Positions 53,124-61,726 of a stretch of DNA of 64,000 nucleotides are shown piece after piece. Below the pieces are notes generated by a model, which worked only from the letters and a program-made list of their open reading frames with translations, was not told the origin of the DNA and searched no databases. The translations under genes and the position numbers were made by a program. The stretch spans positions 1 through 64,000 of the forward strand of contig NZ_JACIEP010000016.1 of NCBI RefSeq assembly GCF_014196915.1. Reading direction: 5' to 3'. How positions within the stretch are numbered: the stretch's first letter is position 1; each line of letters begins with the position of its first letter. Source of the DNA: Dysgonomonas hofstadii. Its GTDB lineage: Bacteria; Bacteroidota; Bacteroidia; Bacteroidales; Dysgonomonadaceae.

Positions 53124-53348
53124 GATTTTCTTTTTTAATTTATCTATTGGTAGTGTTATGATGTATAAATAATAACAAGCTAAAAAAAGATATAATTCTA
53201 TTCTAACATTATGATTTACAGGTTTTTATTTTCTTTTTGGGGTGGAATGTGAATTTTCATAATATCTGCTTGATTCCCGTTTGGGCACGGGCTATATAAA
53301 TGTGAAAATTATATAAATAGGGAAATAACCGGAAATTTCACTTCTAAT

Positions 53349-55001
53349 CTATCTCACAGCTTCTCCCCTGCTTTTCAATATTCCCAATCCAATCTCTTTG
53401 AGCTTGAATTTCTGTATTTTACCACTTCCTGTCAGAGGGAATTCTTCTATAAAGAAAATATATCTGGGTATCTTATGGCGGGCGATTTGCCCCCTGCAGA
53501 AGTCTTTTATATCCTCGGGCTGTAAGACGGCTCCTTCCTGAAGAATAATGAAAGCGCCGACTTCTTCCCCATATTTTTCCGAAGGGATACCTGCGACCTG
53601 TATGTCTTTTATGCCATTGAGGTGATAGAGGAATTCTTCTATTTCACGGGGATAAATATTTTCCCCTCCCCGTATAATCATATCCTTTATGCGTCCGGTA
53701 ATACGATAATAGCCTTGCGCGTCCTTTATTCCCAAATCGCCGGAATGGAGCCATCCGTCATTGTCTATCACTTCGGCTGTAGCTTGCGGATTTTTATAAT
53801 AACCTTTCATTACCAAATAACCACGGCAACATACTTCGCCCTGTTCTCCTATAGCACATTCTTTACCTGTATCGGGATTAAATATTTTTACTTCTGTGTA
53901 TGGATATTCTTTGCCAACAGTTTTACAGCGGGCTTCGAAAGAGTCTTCCAGTGTTGTATGTGTCATGCCCGGAGAAGATTCTGTTAGCCCATACACGCTG
54001 GTAATGTACGTGATATGCAATTTTTCCGTTACCTGTTTCATAAGCTCTATCGGGCATAGGGCTCCTGCCATGATGCCGGTTCGCAACGAACTTACATCGA
54101 ACAAACCGAACATCGGATGGTTTAGTTCTGCGATAAACATGGTAGGGACACCATATAAGGCTGTACACCGTTCCTTATGTACGGATGCCAGTACAACCAA
54201 CGGGTCGAAGCGTTCGACCATTACTTGTGTCGAACCATGAGTAAGACAGTTCATTGTTGCCAATGTGATACCGAAGCAATGGAAAAGCGGCACGCAAATA
54301 CAGAGTTTGTCGTTTTCGGTGAACTTCATCGCCTCACCCGTGAAATATCCGTTATTGGCAATGTTATAGTGGGTAAGCATTACGCCTTTAGGGAAACCTG
54401 TTGTTCCTGATGTGTATTGCATGTTCACAACATCGTGGCATGTAACAGTTGCTTTTGTTTTTTCCAGTGATTCAGACGAAACATTTCTCCCAAGTAAGAG
54501 TATTTCGGCGGTGTTATACATCCCTCTGTATTTCTCCTGCCCGATGAAAACTACATTTCGCAGATTTGGAAAGCGTTCCGATTTGAAATAACCCCGCTGA
54601 GAGGTTTTCAAATCCGGAGCCATTTCATATGTCATGTCTATATAACTGCCATCAAATACACCTTCGGTAATGCAGAGCGTATCTATGTCGGCATTTTCCA
54701 CCACATATTCCAGTTCGCTCTGTTTATAATTGGTGTTTATGGTAACAAGCACGGCTCCTATTTTTGCCCCTGCATATAGGAATGTCAGCCAATCGGGAAC
54801 ATTCGTGGCCCAGATGCCTATATGTGATCCGGGCTTGAGTCCGATTGCCAAAAGGCCTTTGGCCATATTGTCCACACGTTCGTTAAATTCTTTCCAGGTG
54901 AAGCGTAAGTCTCTGTCGGAATATACGATGTATTCTTTATCCGGGGTTTTCCCGGCCCAGTATTCGAGCCATTGTCCTAATGTCCGTTCCGAAAGTTGCA
55001 T
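53349..55001 (-). CDS. AMP-forming acyl-CoA synthetase
   Basis: The 550-residue protein has the ANL-family motifs: [20 protein letters not shown] (P-loop-like), [15 protein letters not shown] (A5), [20 protein letters not shown] (A7), [20 protein letters not shown] (A8) and the final Lys in [12 protein letters not shown] (A10). It activates a fatty or other carboxylic acid to its CoA thioester. It follows an XRE-cupin regulator by 28 bases in the same direction, so the regulator may respond to the acid or its CoA ester. Confidence 0.92.
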   Translation of the reverse strand: MQLSERTLGQWLEYWAGKTPDKEYIVYSDRDLRFTWKEFNERVDNMAKGLLAIGLKPGSHIGIWATNVPDWLTFLYAGAKIGAVLVTINTNYKQSELEYVVENADIDTLCITEGVFDGSYIDMTYEMAPDLKTSQRGYFKSERFPNLRNVVFIGQEKYRGMYNTAEILLLGRNVSSESLEKTKATVTCHDVVNMQYTSGTTGFPKGVMLTHYNIANNGYFTGEAMKFTENDKLCICVPLFHCFGITLATMNCLTHGSTQVMVERFDPLVVLASVHKERCTALYGVPTMFIAELNHPMFGLFDVSSLRTGIMAGALCPIELMKQVTEKLHITYITSVYGLTESSPGMTHTTLEDSFEARCKTVGKEYPYTEVKIFNPDTGKECAIGEQGEVCCRGYLVMKGYYKNPQATAEVIDNDGWLHSGDLGIKDAQGYYRITGRIKDMIIRGGENIYPREIEEFLYHLNGIKDIQVAGIPSEKYGEEVGAFIILQEGAVLQPEDIKDFCRGQIARHKIPRYIFFIEEFPLTGSGKIQKFKLKEIGLGILKSRGEAVR

Positions 55002-55029
55002 TTTTATGGTATTAATTAGATAGGTTATA

Positions 55030-55608
55030 TTACATCGGTGTATATACTACAGCAAGAATTTTTGCTCCTTCGCTATTGCTTGCGTGTACGTGGTGGGCAA
55101 CAATGGAGTCGTAGTAAATGCTGTCTCCTTCCTCCAATATATAGGTTTCGTTTCCGTACTGGATTTCCACGACACCTTGGAGGCAATAGATGAATTCTTC
55201 ACCTTCGTGAGTAGACAGCACAAAGTTGACACCTTCCTGAACGGCTTCTATTTGTATAACGAATGGCTCCATATGCCTTCCCGATTTCGCTGCCGAGAGG
55301 GAAAAATAGTCCATATGTTTATGCGAAGAGGTATCTTTTGTAGAGAAGCTGACAGATTTATCGTATTGCTCCTTTCGTGAGATCACAGGGCCAAGCTCAT
55401 TATAATCATCAAGGAAAGTGCCCAGCCTTACACCCAATACTCTTGCTATTTTTATGAGTGGAGCCAGTGATGGCAAAATGCCTGTTTGTTCTATGGTTTC
55501 CAGTTGTATCTCGTCCAGACCCGAACGCTCTATCATTTCTGCAATACTGATAGATTTTGATTCACGTAGTTGCTTAATTCTTTCTCCGATATTTTTCTTT
55601 GTTTTCAT
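55030..55608 (-). CDS. XRE-family regulator with cupin domain
   Basis: The 192-residue protein has a Cro/C1 HTH at about 8-62 ([36 protein letters not shown]) and a cupin at about 110-190 ([40 protein letters not shown]). Such proteins sense a small molecule through the cupin and control the next gene. It is the first gene of a two-gene unit with the acyl-CoA ligase. The pair is frequent in Bacteroidales. Confidence 0.9.
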   Translation of the reverse strand: MKTKKNIGERIKQLRESKSISIAEMIERSGLDEIQLETIEQTGILPSLAPLIKIARVLGVRLGTFLDDYNELGPVISRKEQYDKSVSFSTKDTSSHKHMDYFSLSAAKSGRHMEPFVIQIEAVQEGVNFVLSTHEGEEFIYCLQGVVEIQYGNETYILEEGDSIYYDSIVAHHVHASNSEGAKILAVVYTPM

Positions 55609-55819
55609 ATAAAAGTTCGAAAGTGTTTAGTTGTCTATCATAGTGTTACAAATTTATGATATTTATTTTCTTTGTTTCTATCAAATTGTATTATTTCTTA
55701 CTTGAAAACAGAGCATAATTGTTAAAAGTTGACAAACAACGTTCGGCAGAGCAAAGTGGAGCCAATTGAAAATCGACGACGTGAAAATGAGTCAGACTTG
55801 ACACATATTTTAATTTTTT

Positions 55820-55880
55820 GTAGGGGCGAATTGCATTCGCCCGTATATATTGATTTCGGGTGAAAGCATTTCGCCCCTAC
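55820..55880. repeat. 61-nt palindromic repeat, MITE-like
   Basis: GTAGGGGCGAA (55820-55830) pairs exactly with TTCGCCCCTAC (55870-55880), and the inside (TGCATTCGCCCG against CGGGTGAAAGCA) also pairs with two mismatches. GTAGGGGCGAA-type palindromes are known as dispersed repeats in many bacterial genomes. Confidence 0.65.
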
Positions 55881-56054
55881 AGTATCATTTTTAACTAAAA
55901 CCTGGCACATCTCATTATTCTTCATTATTCAAATTTTCATTGGCATATCTGCATATTGCCACATTAGCTCATTGGCTATGATATAGATAAAGCCACAAAA
56001 TAAAAATACCGGTTTTTAAATGTTTATTACCAAAAATTGTCGTATGGAAAAAGA

Positions 56055-56086
56055 AAAAGCTGCCTGGTATTTACCTGGCAGCTTTT
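56055..56086 (-). terminator. Terminator of the RNase G gene
   Basis: AAAAGCTGCC (56055-56064) pairs exactly with GGCAGCTTTT (56077-56086), with a T-rich tail on the minus strand. Confidence 0.75.
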
Positions 56087-56107
56087 AAGTCTTTGCTTAA
56101 GAAGTAT

Positions 56108-57682
56108 TTATTTGACTTCAAAATCTTGTTTCATATCAATTTCCTCTCCGTTTTGATCATAAAAATGGTATTCCAGAAAGGCCAGGCTTTGATTGGGGAT
56201 TATCTTCACTCCCATGCCATAACGCCATTTCCACTGCCATTTTAGTGACAGGAAACCTTTGTTGATAAATGCTGCAACATACGGATGTACATGTAAAACA
56301 AATTTCTTCACATTCAGATCTTTTACAAGATAGCTGATTTTCATTCGCAAAGTGTCTGTGAATAAAATAGATGGCCTTATATCTCCTTTGCCAAAACAGG
56401 TTGGACAGGTTTCGGTAGTGGATATTTCCATTTCAGGACGAACGCGTTGACGGGTGATTTGCATCAGTCCGAATTTGCTCAAAGGCAAAATGTTGTGCTT
56501 GGCGCGGTCGTGAGCCATCAGCTCCTGCATTCGTGCTATCAGTTGACTGCGGTGCTCTCCTTCAGTCATGTCTATAAAATCGATTACGATGATACCCCCC
56601 ATATCACGCAGTCTTAATTGTCGGGCTATTTCTTCTGCTGCTGCGGAATTCACTTCCCATGCATTATTTTCTTGTCCCGCTTCCGGATTTTTTGACCTGT
56701 TGCCACTATTGACGTCTATTACGTGTAGTGCCTCGGTGTGCTCTATTATCAGATAGGCTCCGTTGCGGAATGTTACGGTTTTCCCAAATAATGCTTTTAC
56801 TTGTTTGGTTACAGCAAAATTGTCGAATATGGGAAGTTCTCCGTCATAGATTTTTACAATGTTCTTTTTCTCAGGAGCTATAAACGAGATATAGTCTCTT
56901 ATCTGGTTAGCCGTATCCTGATCATTTACATGGATTTCCTGAAAACTAGGATTGAATACATCACGCAAAAGTGCTACTATACGTCCGGTTTCTTCAAAAA
57001 CCAGTGTCGGCAGCTTGCTTTTTTGTATTTTAGGAAGATTGTCTTCCCATCTTTTAACGAGTGTTTTCAGTTCGGTATCCAGGTCGGCTACCTTTTTCCC
57101 TTCGGCTACGGTTCTCACGATTACGCCGAAATTTTTAGGTTTTATGCTTTGTATCAGTTGTCGCAGTCGTGCCCGTTCTTCTTTCGATTTAATTTTTTGC
57201 GAGACCGATACTTTGTCATTGAATGGAATAACGACCAGGAATCGTCCTGCCAATGACAGTTCTGAGGTGAGGCGGGGGCCTTTTGTCGATATGGGTTCCT
57301 TGGCTATTTGCACCAGAATTTCCTGTCCCGGTTTCAGTATGTCGCTTATCGACCCGTCTTTGTCAATATCGGGTTGTAGCTTCATTCTCGAAATGTTTGG
57401 AAATTTCTTTTTGTCGTTTAATGCCTGTTTGTGGAACTCATCAACAGATTTGAATTGAGCACCAAGATCTAAATAGTGAAGAAAAGCGTCTTTTTTGTAT
57501 CCTATGTCTATAAAAGCAGCATTCAGCCCGGGCATCAGCTTTTTTACTTTGCCGGCATAAATGTTGCCCACCGCATACGAGGCGTCTCTTCCTTCTTTCT
57601 GCAGTTCGACAAGTTTCTTGTCTTCAAGTACCGCAATTGAGACTTCGTTAGGTTGGACATCGACTACTAGTTCGCTGTTCAT
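56108..57682 (-). CDS. rng: Ribonuclease E/G family protein
   Basis: The start at 57682 (MNSELVVDVQPNEVSIAVLE) is chosen since family members in Bacteroidales begin in this way. The 524 residues have an S1-like part (GNIYAGKVKKLMPGLNAAFI), VIDVNSGN and GGIIVIDFIDMTEGEHRSQL with the two metal-binding Asp, and ETCPTCFGKG, the zinc-link Cys pair. RNase G cuts single-stranded A/U-rich RNA in rRNA maturation and mRNA decay. The C-terminal scaffold of RNase E is absent. Confidence 0.93.
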   Translation of the reverse strand: MNSELVVDVQPNEVSIAVLEDKKLVELQKEGRDASYAVGNIYAGKVKKLMPGLNAAFIDIGYKKDAFLHYLDLGAQFKSVDEFHKQALNDKKKFPNISRMKLQPDIDKDGSISDILKPGQEILVQIAKEPISTKGPRLTSELSLAGRFLVVIPFNDKVSVSQKIKSKEERARLRQLIQSIKPKNFGVIVRTVAEGKKVADLDTELKTLVKRWEDNLPKIQKSKLPTLVFEETGRIVALLRDVFNPSFQEIHVNDQDTANQIRDYISFIAPEKKNIVKIYDGELPIFDNFAVTKQVKALFGKTVTFRNGAYLIIEHTEALHVIDVNSGNRSKNPEAGQENNAWEVNSAAAEEIARQLRLRDMGGIIVIDFIDMTEGEHRSQLIARMQELMAHDRAKHNILPLSKFGLMQITRQRVRPEMEISTTETCPTCFGKGDIRPSILFTDTLRMKISYLVKDLNVKKFVLHVHPYVAAFINKGFLSLKWQWKWRYGMGVKIIPNQSLAFLEYHFYDQNGEEIDMKQDFEVK

Positions 57683-57860
57683 ACTATAAATTTGGATTTT
57701 TATTGTTTGATTCAAATATCCCTATTTAAATCTGAATATTAGAGTTTCTCCTTTTCTATAAAGAGTTTTCAATACCTTAAATACACAAAGAACAAACTTA
57801 AAATTAAACAATTTATAAGTTTGTTCTCGTATATTTCCCTTTAAAAGAAAGAGAATAGAC

Positions 57861-57953
57861 TTATTTTTTCTTTTTATGTCTGTTTTTTCTCAGTCTTTTT
57901 TTGCGCTTGTGCGTAGACATTTTATGTCTTTTCCTTTTCTTTCCGCTTGGCAT
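57861..57953 (-). CDS. COX24/mS38-like small ribosomal protein, 30 residues
   Basis: From the ATG at 57953 a 30-codon frame reads MPSGKKRKRHKMSTHKRKKR and ends LRKNRHKKKK before the TAA at 57861-57863. It is nearly all Lys, Arg and His and matches the AURKAIP1/COX24 family, related to mitochondrial ribosomal protein mS38, known as a tiny conserved protein in Bacteroidetes. It is usually missed by gene callers because of its size. It lies between rng and the HU gene, its common place. Confidence 0.85.
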   Translation of the reverse strand: MPSGKKRKRHKMSTHKRKKRLRKNRHKKKK

Positions 57954-57991
57954 GTGATTTATATTTAGTTAATTAATAATAATAGTATGAA

Positions 57992-58267
57992 TTACTTTCT
58001 TACCTGATTAACGAAAGTTTTAGCCGGTTTGAATGCAGGGATAGCATGAGCCGGAATAATGATAGTTGTGTTTTTTGATATATTGCGAGCTGTTTTCTGA
58101 GCTCTGGTTTTAACGATAAAACTACCGAAACCTCTTAAATATACATTATCATTCTTACTTAGAGAGTCTTTAACTACATCCATGAATGATTCAACTGTTT
58201 TCAATACAGTAGCCTTGTCAATGCCTGTATTTTTCGCAATTTCGTTAACGATGTCAGCTTTTGTCAT
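57992..58267 (-). CDS. HU-family DNA-binding protein
   Basis: The start at 58267 (MTKADIVNEIAKNTG) is the normal HU start; nine more codons upstream are not needed. The 91 residues have FMDVVKDSLSKNDNVYLRGF then GSFIVKTRAQKTARNISKNT, the arm and DNA-contact region. It binds and bends DNA as a dimer. A TATATTTG box on the minus strand (58311-58318) is the likely promoter. Confidence 0.92.
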   Translation of the reverse strand: MTKADIVNEIAKNTGIDKATVLKTVESFMDVVKDSLSKNDNVYLRGFGSFIVKTRAQKTARNISKNTTIIIPAHAIPAFKPAKTFVNQVRK

Positions 58268-58310
58268 TTTCTTATTTTTTAAAATTCTAAACAATTAATT
58301 TTTTGGACTG

Positions 58311-58318
58311 CAAATATA
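58311..58318 (-). promoter_or_regulatory. Promoter box of the HU gene
   Basis: CAAATATA on the plus strand reads TATATTTG on the minus strand, 44 bases upstream of the HU start. A second such box (TATCTTTG, minus strand) lies near 58399-58406. Confidence 0.5.
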
Positions 58319-58426
58319 TAGCTTTTTATTTACCTTTGAAACAAATAATTATCATTTTTTTTTAAATGATGGATAAATTAACTATCTGTTGTCCGGACGT
58401 ACAAAGATAAATATAAATTATTGTAA

Positions 58427-59485
58427 ATGAGCAAAAAGGAAAATTTAAGATTAAGCTCTATATTAATAAGGTGGTATGAAGAGAATAAACGGGATTTGCC
58501 ATGGCGCGATACCGTCGATCCATATATTATCTGGATATCGGAAGTTATTTTGCAGCAAACCCGGGTTGACCAGGGATTGTCTTATTTCAACCGTTTCATT
58601 CAACGTTTCCCTGCTGTAAGAGATCTGGCGGAAGCCGGCGAAGATGACGTGCTTAAACTTTGGCAGGGGCTGGGTTATTACAGCCGGGCGCGAAATCTTC
58701 AGGCTGCTGCAAGAATGATAATGGATGAGTTTAATGGAATTTTTCCTGCTGGTTATAAAGATGTGCTGAGCCTGAAAGGAGTGGGGGAGTATACGGCAGC
58801 GGCTATCGTTTCGTTTTCCTACGATCAACCCTATGCAGTGGTCGATGGCAATGTGTACAGGGTTCTCTCCCGTATATTTGCTATCGATACCCCGGTAGAT
58901 ACCAGTAAAGGTAAAAAGCTCTTCTCTGAGTTGGCTCAGTCTTTATTGGATGATGCCCGTCCCGGATTACACAATCAGGCGATAATGGAATTTGGTGCAT
59001 TGCAGTGTGTTCCGGTATCTCCCGATTGCGGGAATTGTTCGGCGTCGTTTATGTGTATGGCTTACGCCGGAAGGAATGTGGGAGCCTATCCTGTAAAAGA
59101 GGGTAAACAGAAAATAAGAGACCGATATTTTAATTATTTTGATATCCGGTACGGAGAATATATGTATTTGCATAAGCGGACGGGAAGGGATATCTGGCAA
59201 AACTTATACGAATTACCCTTGCTGGAAACCGAGAAAGAGTTATCTCACGATGACCTGGGTGGCAATAAGGGCCTGGGTAACTTTTTTGAAAAGGATAAAA
59301 GCCTCTTTATAAAACATGTAAGGAATATCAAGCATGTATTATCGCACCAGGTGATATATGCATCTTTTTTTCAGGTTGAAATAAATGAAGCATTAACGGA
59401 TGACAAATATCTGAGAATAAGAGTTGAAGATGCCGGCCAATATCCGGTGTCGCGTCTGGTTCATAAATATCTGGATGAGTTGTAA
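58427..59485 (+). CDS. mutY: A/G-specific adenine glycosylase
   Basis: The 352-residue protein has RDLPWRDTVDPYIIWISEVI and LQQTRVDQGL with the catalytic Glu, a HhH-GPD region LKGVGEYTAAAIVSFSY and VVDGNVYRVLSR with the catalytic Asp. It also has the iron-sulfur ligands C-x6-C-x2-C-x5-C (CVPVSPDCGNCSASFMC). The C-terminal domain is NUDT1-like. It removes A opposite 8-oxoG. It is divergent from HU. Confidence 0.95.
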   Translation: MSKKENLRLSSILIRWYEENKRDLPWRDTVDPYIIWISEVILQQTRVDQGLSYFNRFIQRFPAVRDLAEAGEDDVLKLWQGLGYYSRARNLQAAARMIMDEFNGIFPAGYKDVLSLKGVGEYTAAAIVSFSYDQPYAVVDGNVYRVLSRIFAIDTPVDTSKGKKLFSELAQSLLDDARPGLHNQAIMEFGALQCVPVSPDCGNCSASFMCMAYAGRNVGAYPVKEGKQKIRDRYFNYFDIRYGEYMYLHKRTGRDIWQNLYELPLLETEKELSHDDLGGNKGLGNFFEKDKSLFIKHVRNIKHVLSHQVIYASFFQVEINEALTDDKYLRIRVEDAGQYPVSRLVHKYLDEL

Positions 59486-59524
59486 TAATTTTCTTCATGT
59501 GTTTGTGTAAGCCGTAAAACAATC

Positions 59525-59532
59525 TATCTTTG
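59525..59532 (+). promoter_or_regulatory. Promoter box of the GT2 gene
   Basis: TATCTTTG lies 27 bases upstream of the ATG at 59559. Confidence 0.5.
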
Positions 59533-59558
59533 TAATAACATAAACTGAAGGTTAAAAC

Positions 59559-60485
59559 ATGGATAAAATTTCACTGATCGTTCCTTGTTACAATGAAGAA
59601 CAGGCCCTGCCTTTTTTATATAAGGAAATTGTAAAACTGACGACAGAAATGCCGGAGCAGGAGTTTGAATTTATATTCATCAATGACGGCTCAAAAGACA
59701 GGACATTGGAGTTGGTAAAAGGGCTAAAGCTGAATGACGATAGAGTGCATTATGTTTCCTTCTCCCGCAATTTTGGCAAGGAGGCCGGAATATATGCCGG
59801 GTTGCAGGCTGCAACCGGCGATTATGTGTCGCTGCTCGATGCCGATTTGCAAGACCCGCCGTCTTTGGTGAAAGAAATGTATCATACTCTGAAAACAGAG
59901 GATTATGACTGTGTGGCTACCCGACGAATAGACCGGAAGGGTGAGCCGCCTGTCCGGTCGTTCTTTGCCAAGCAATTTTACAAGCTGATTAACAAAATAT
60001 CAGATACGGAAGTTGTTGATGGGGCACGTGATTTTCGTCTGATGACCCGTCAGATGGTAGATGCCATTTTGGATATGAGCGAATATAACCGCTTTTCGAA
60101 AGGGATCTTTGGCTGGGTAGGATTTAAAACAAAGTGGATCGCTTTTGAAAATGTAGAACGTGTAGCCGGAGAAACCAAATGGTCTTTTATTGGATTGTTC
60201 TTATACTCACTCGAAGGGATTATTGCATTCTCCACGCGTCCATTGCTGATCGCTTCCCTGTTTGGAATATTGTTTTGTCTCATCGCCTTTTTTATGATCA
60301 GCGTGATCATCGCTAAAACCTTGCTGTGGGGTGATCCTGTGGCCGGTTATCCATCGTTGATTTGTGCCATATTCTTTATGGGAGGGATTCAGCTGTTCTG
60401 TTTGGGAATTCTGGGGCAATATCTGTCTAAAACGTATCTTGAAACAAAAAAACGTCCTATATACATAATAAAGGAAAAAGCGTAG
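59559..60485 (+). CDS. GT2 glycosyltransferase with two C-terminal TM helices
   Basis: The 308-residue protein has LIVPCYNEEQALPFLYKEI, FINDGSKDRTLE, SLLDADLQDPPSLVKEMY and VDGARDFRLMTRQM, the DPM1/GtrB-type GT2 fold, then helices at about 230-252 and 264-288. Such enzymes move a sugar from a nucleotide donor to undecaprenyl phosphate. The acceptor is inferred from the family. It lies alone after mutY with its own promoter box. Confidence 0.9.
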   Translation: MDKISLIVPCYNEEQALPFLYKEIVKLTTEMPEQEFEFIFINDGSKDRTLELVKGLKLNDDRVHYVSFSRNFGKEAGIYAGLQAATGDYVSLLDADLQDPPSLVKEMYHTLKTEDYDCVATRRIDRKGEPPVRSFFAKQFYKLINKISDTEVVDGARDFRLMTRQMVDAILDMSEYNRFSKGIFGWVGFKTKWIAFENVERVAGETKWSFIGLFLYSLEGIIAFSTRPLLIASLFGILFCLIAFFMISVIIAKTLLWGDPVAGYPSLICAIFFMGGIQLFCLGILGQYLSKTYLETKKRPIYIIKEKA

Positions 60486-60496
60486 GCTAATTATGG

Positions 60497-60572
60497 GTTG
60501 TGAATTATAAATTATGAATGACAAAAATATCAGCGACAAGTAGTTCATAACTCATAATTTATAATTCACAAC
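60497..60572. repeat. 21-bp perfect inverted repeat between GT2 and nuoA
   Basis: The 21 bases at 60497-60517, starting GTTGTGAATTATAAA, are the exact complement of 60552-60572. The spacer is 34 nt. It may be a terminator-like hairpin for the GT2 gene or a dispersed repeat; there is no T run. Confidence 0.65.
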
Positions 60573-60651
60573 TATTTGCCCGATTGTAATCTTTAGTTGT
60601 CAAATTTGCATAATTTGGCAACTATTTTTTTGCTTTTATAAAATAAAAGAC

Positions 60652-60659
60652 TAATTTTG
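60652..60659 (+). promoter_or_regulatory. Promoter box of the nuo operon
   Basis: TAATTTTG, a TAnnTTTG box, with a TTTG element about 20 bases upstream, lies 118 bases before the nuoA ATG. Confidence 0.45.
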
Positions 60660-60776
60660 CGCCGATTGTCAAACGGGCTCTACAAAAGCTTTTATTTATG
60701 GTTTGTAGCAAAATGCCATAATACTATTGAAAACTGATGACAATTGATAGAAAAGTCATAATATTAAAGTAAAAAT

Positions 60777-61130
60777 ATGAGTACTTCTGCTCTTTTTTTA
60801 GTCGTTCTTTTAACGGGAATTACGTTGGTCGTAGCCGGTCTTGGCATGGCCTTATTACTTTCGCCGAAATCATTTAATGCGCAAAAAGAGGAACCATACG
60901 AATGTGGTGTTCCTACTCATGGTACATCATGGATGCAGTTTAAGGTGGGATACTATCTTTATGCTATCCTTTACCTGATGTTCGATGTGGAAACAATATT
61001 CCTGTTTCCGTGGGCTACGGTCGTAAGGCAATTGGGCTGGCCGGGATTATATTGTATATTATTTTTCATCTTAATATTAGGCCTGGGCTTAGCCTATGCC
61101 TGGAAGAAAGGGGCTTTGAAATGGAAATAA
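60777..61130 (+). CDS. nuoA: NADH-quinone oxidoreductase subunit A
   Basis: The 117-residue protein has three membrane helices and the NuoA motifs [37 protein letters not shown] and FLFPWATV. It is a membrane-arm subunit near the quinone site of complex I. It overlaps nuoB by 10 bases. Confidence 0.95.
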   Translation: MSTSALFLVVLLTGITLVVAGLGMALLLSPKSFNAQKEEPYECGVPTHGTSWMQFKVGYYLYAILYLMFDVETIFLFPWATVVRQLGWPGLYCILFFILILGLGLAYAWKKGALKWK

Positions 61131-61705
61131 AGAAAGTATATATTAAGGGTATTCCTTCCGAAGAATTCAAGGATAATGAATATCTGGAAGATTATATAAA
61201 GGAACTAAACGAAGGTGGAGTTCCTGTTGTTGTTGGGGCATTGGATCAGCTTATCAACTGGGGACGTTCCAACTCTGTCTGGCCATTGGCTTTCGCTACC
61301 AGTTGTTGTGGTATCGAATTTATGGCTTCGGCTGCCGCTCGTTACGATCTGGCTCGTTTTGGTATGGAGGTTACACGAAATAGTCCGCGACAGGCCGATA
61401 CAATGGTTGTGGCAGGTACTATTGTGCACAAAATGGCTCCGCTTCTGAGACGTGTATATGACCAGATGGCCGAGCCAAAATATGTAATTGCAATGGGAAG
61501 TTGTGCTATTTCGGGAGGTCCTTTTGTGGATTCGTATCATGTGGTAAAAGGTATCGATGAAATCTTACCTGTAGATGTATACGTTCCCGGATGTCCTCCG
61601 CGTCCCGAGGCTCTGTTTTACGGGCTGATGCAGTTGCAGCGCAAGATAAAAGTAGAGCGTTTTATGTTCCGTAAAGGGCATAAGAATATAAAGAGAGATA
61701 AGTAA
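61121..61705 (+). CDS. nuoB: NADH-quinone oxidoreductase subunit B
   Basis: The start at 61121 ([14 protein letters not shown]) overlaps the nuoA stop; a longer frame to 61010 only reads over nuoA. The 194 residues have the N2-cluster ligands in [22 protein letters not shown] and [11 protein letters not shown]. NuoB passes electrons to quinone. The next gene starts 21 bases later. Confidence 0.95.
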   Translation: MEIKKVYIKGIPSEEFKDNEYLEDYIKELNEGGVPVVVGALDQLINWGRSNSVWPLAFATSCCGIEFMASAAARYDLARFGMEVTRNSPRQADTMVVAGTIVHKMAPLLRRVYDQMAEPKYVIAMGSCAISGGPFVDSYHVVKGIDEILPVDVYVPGCPPRPEALFYGLMQLQRKIKVERFMFRKGHKNIKRDK

Positions 61706-61726
61706 GGATAATACTGTATAAAACTA

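Larger units (their letters stand above)
55609..56107. other. Intergenic region with a MITE-like palindrome and the rng terminator
   Basis: No gene was found in 499 bases. It holds the palindrome at 55820-55880, a piece of the dispersed repeat at 55897-55908, and the terminator at 56055-56086. Confidence 0.6.
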
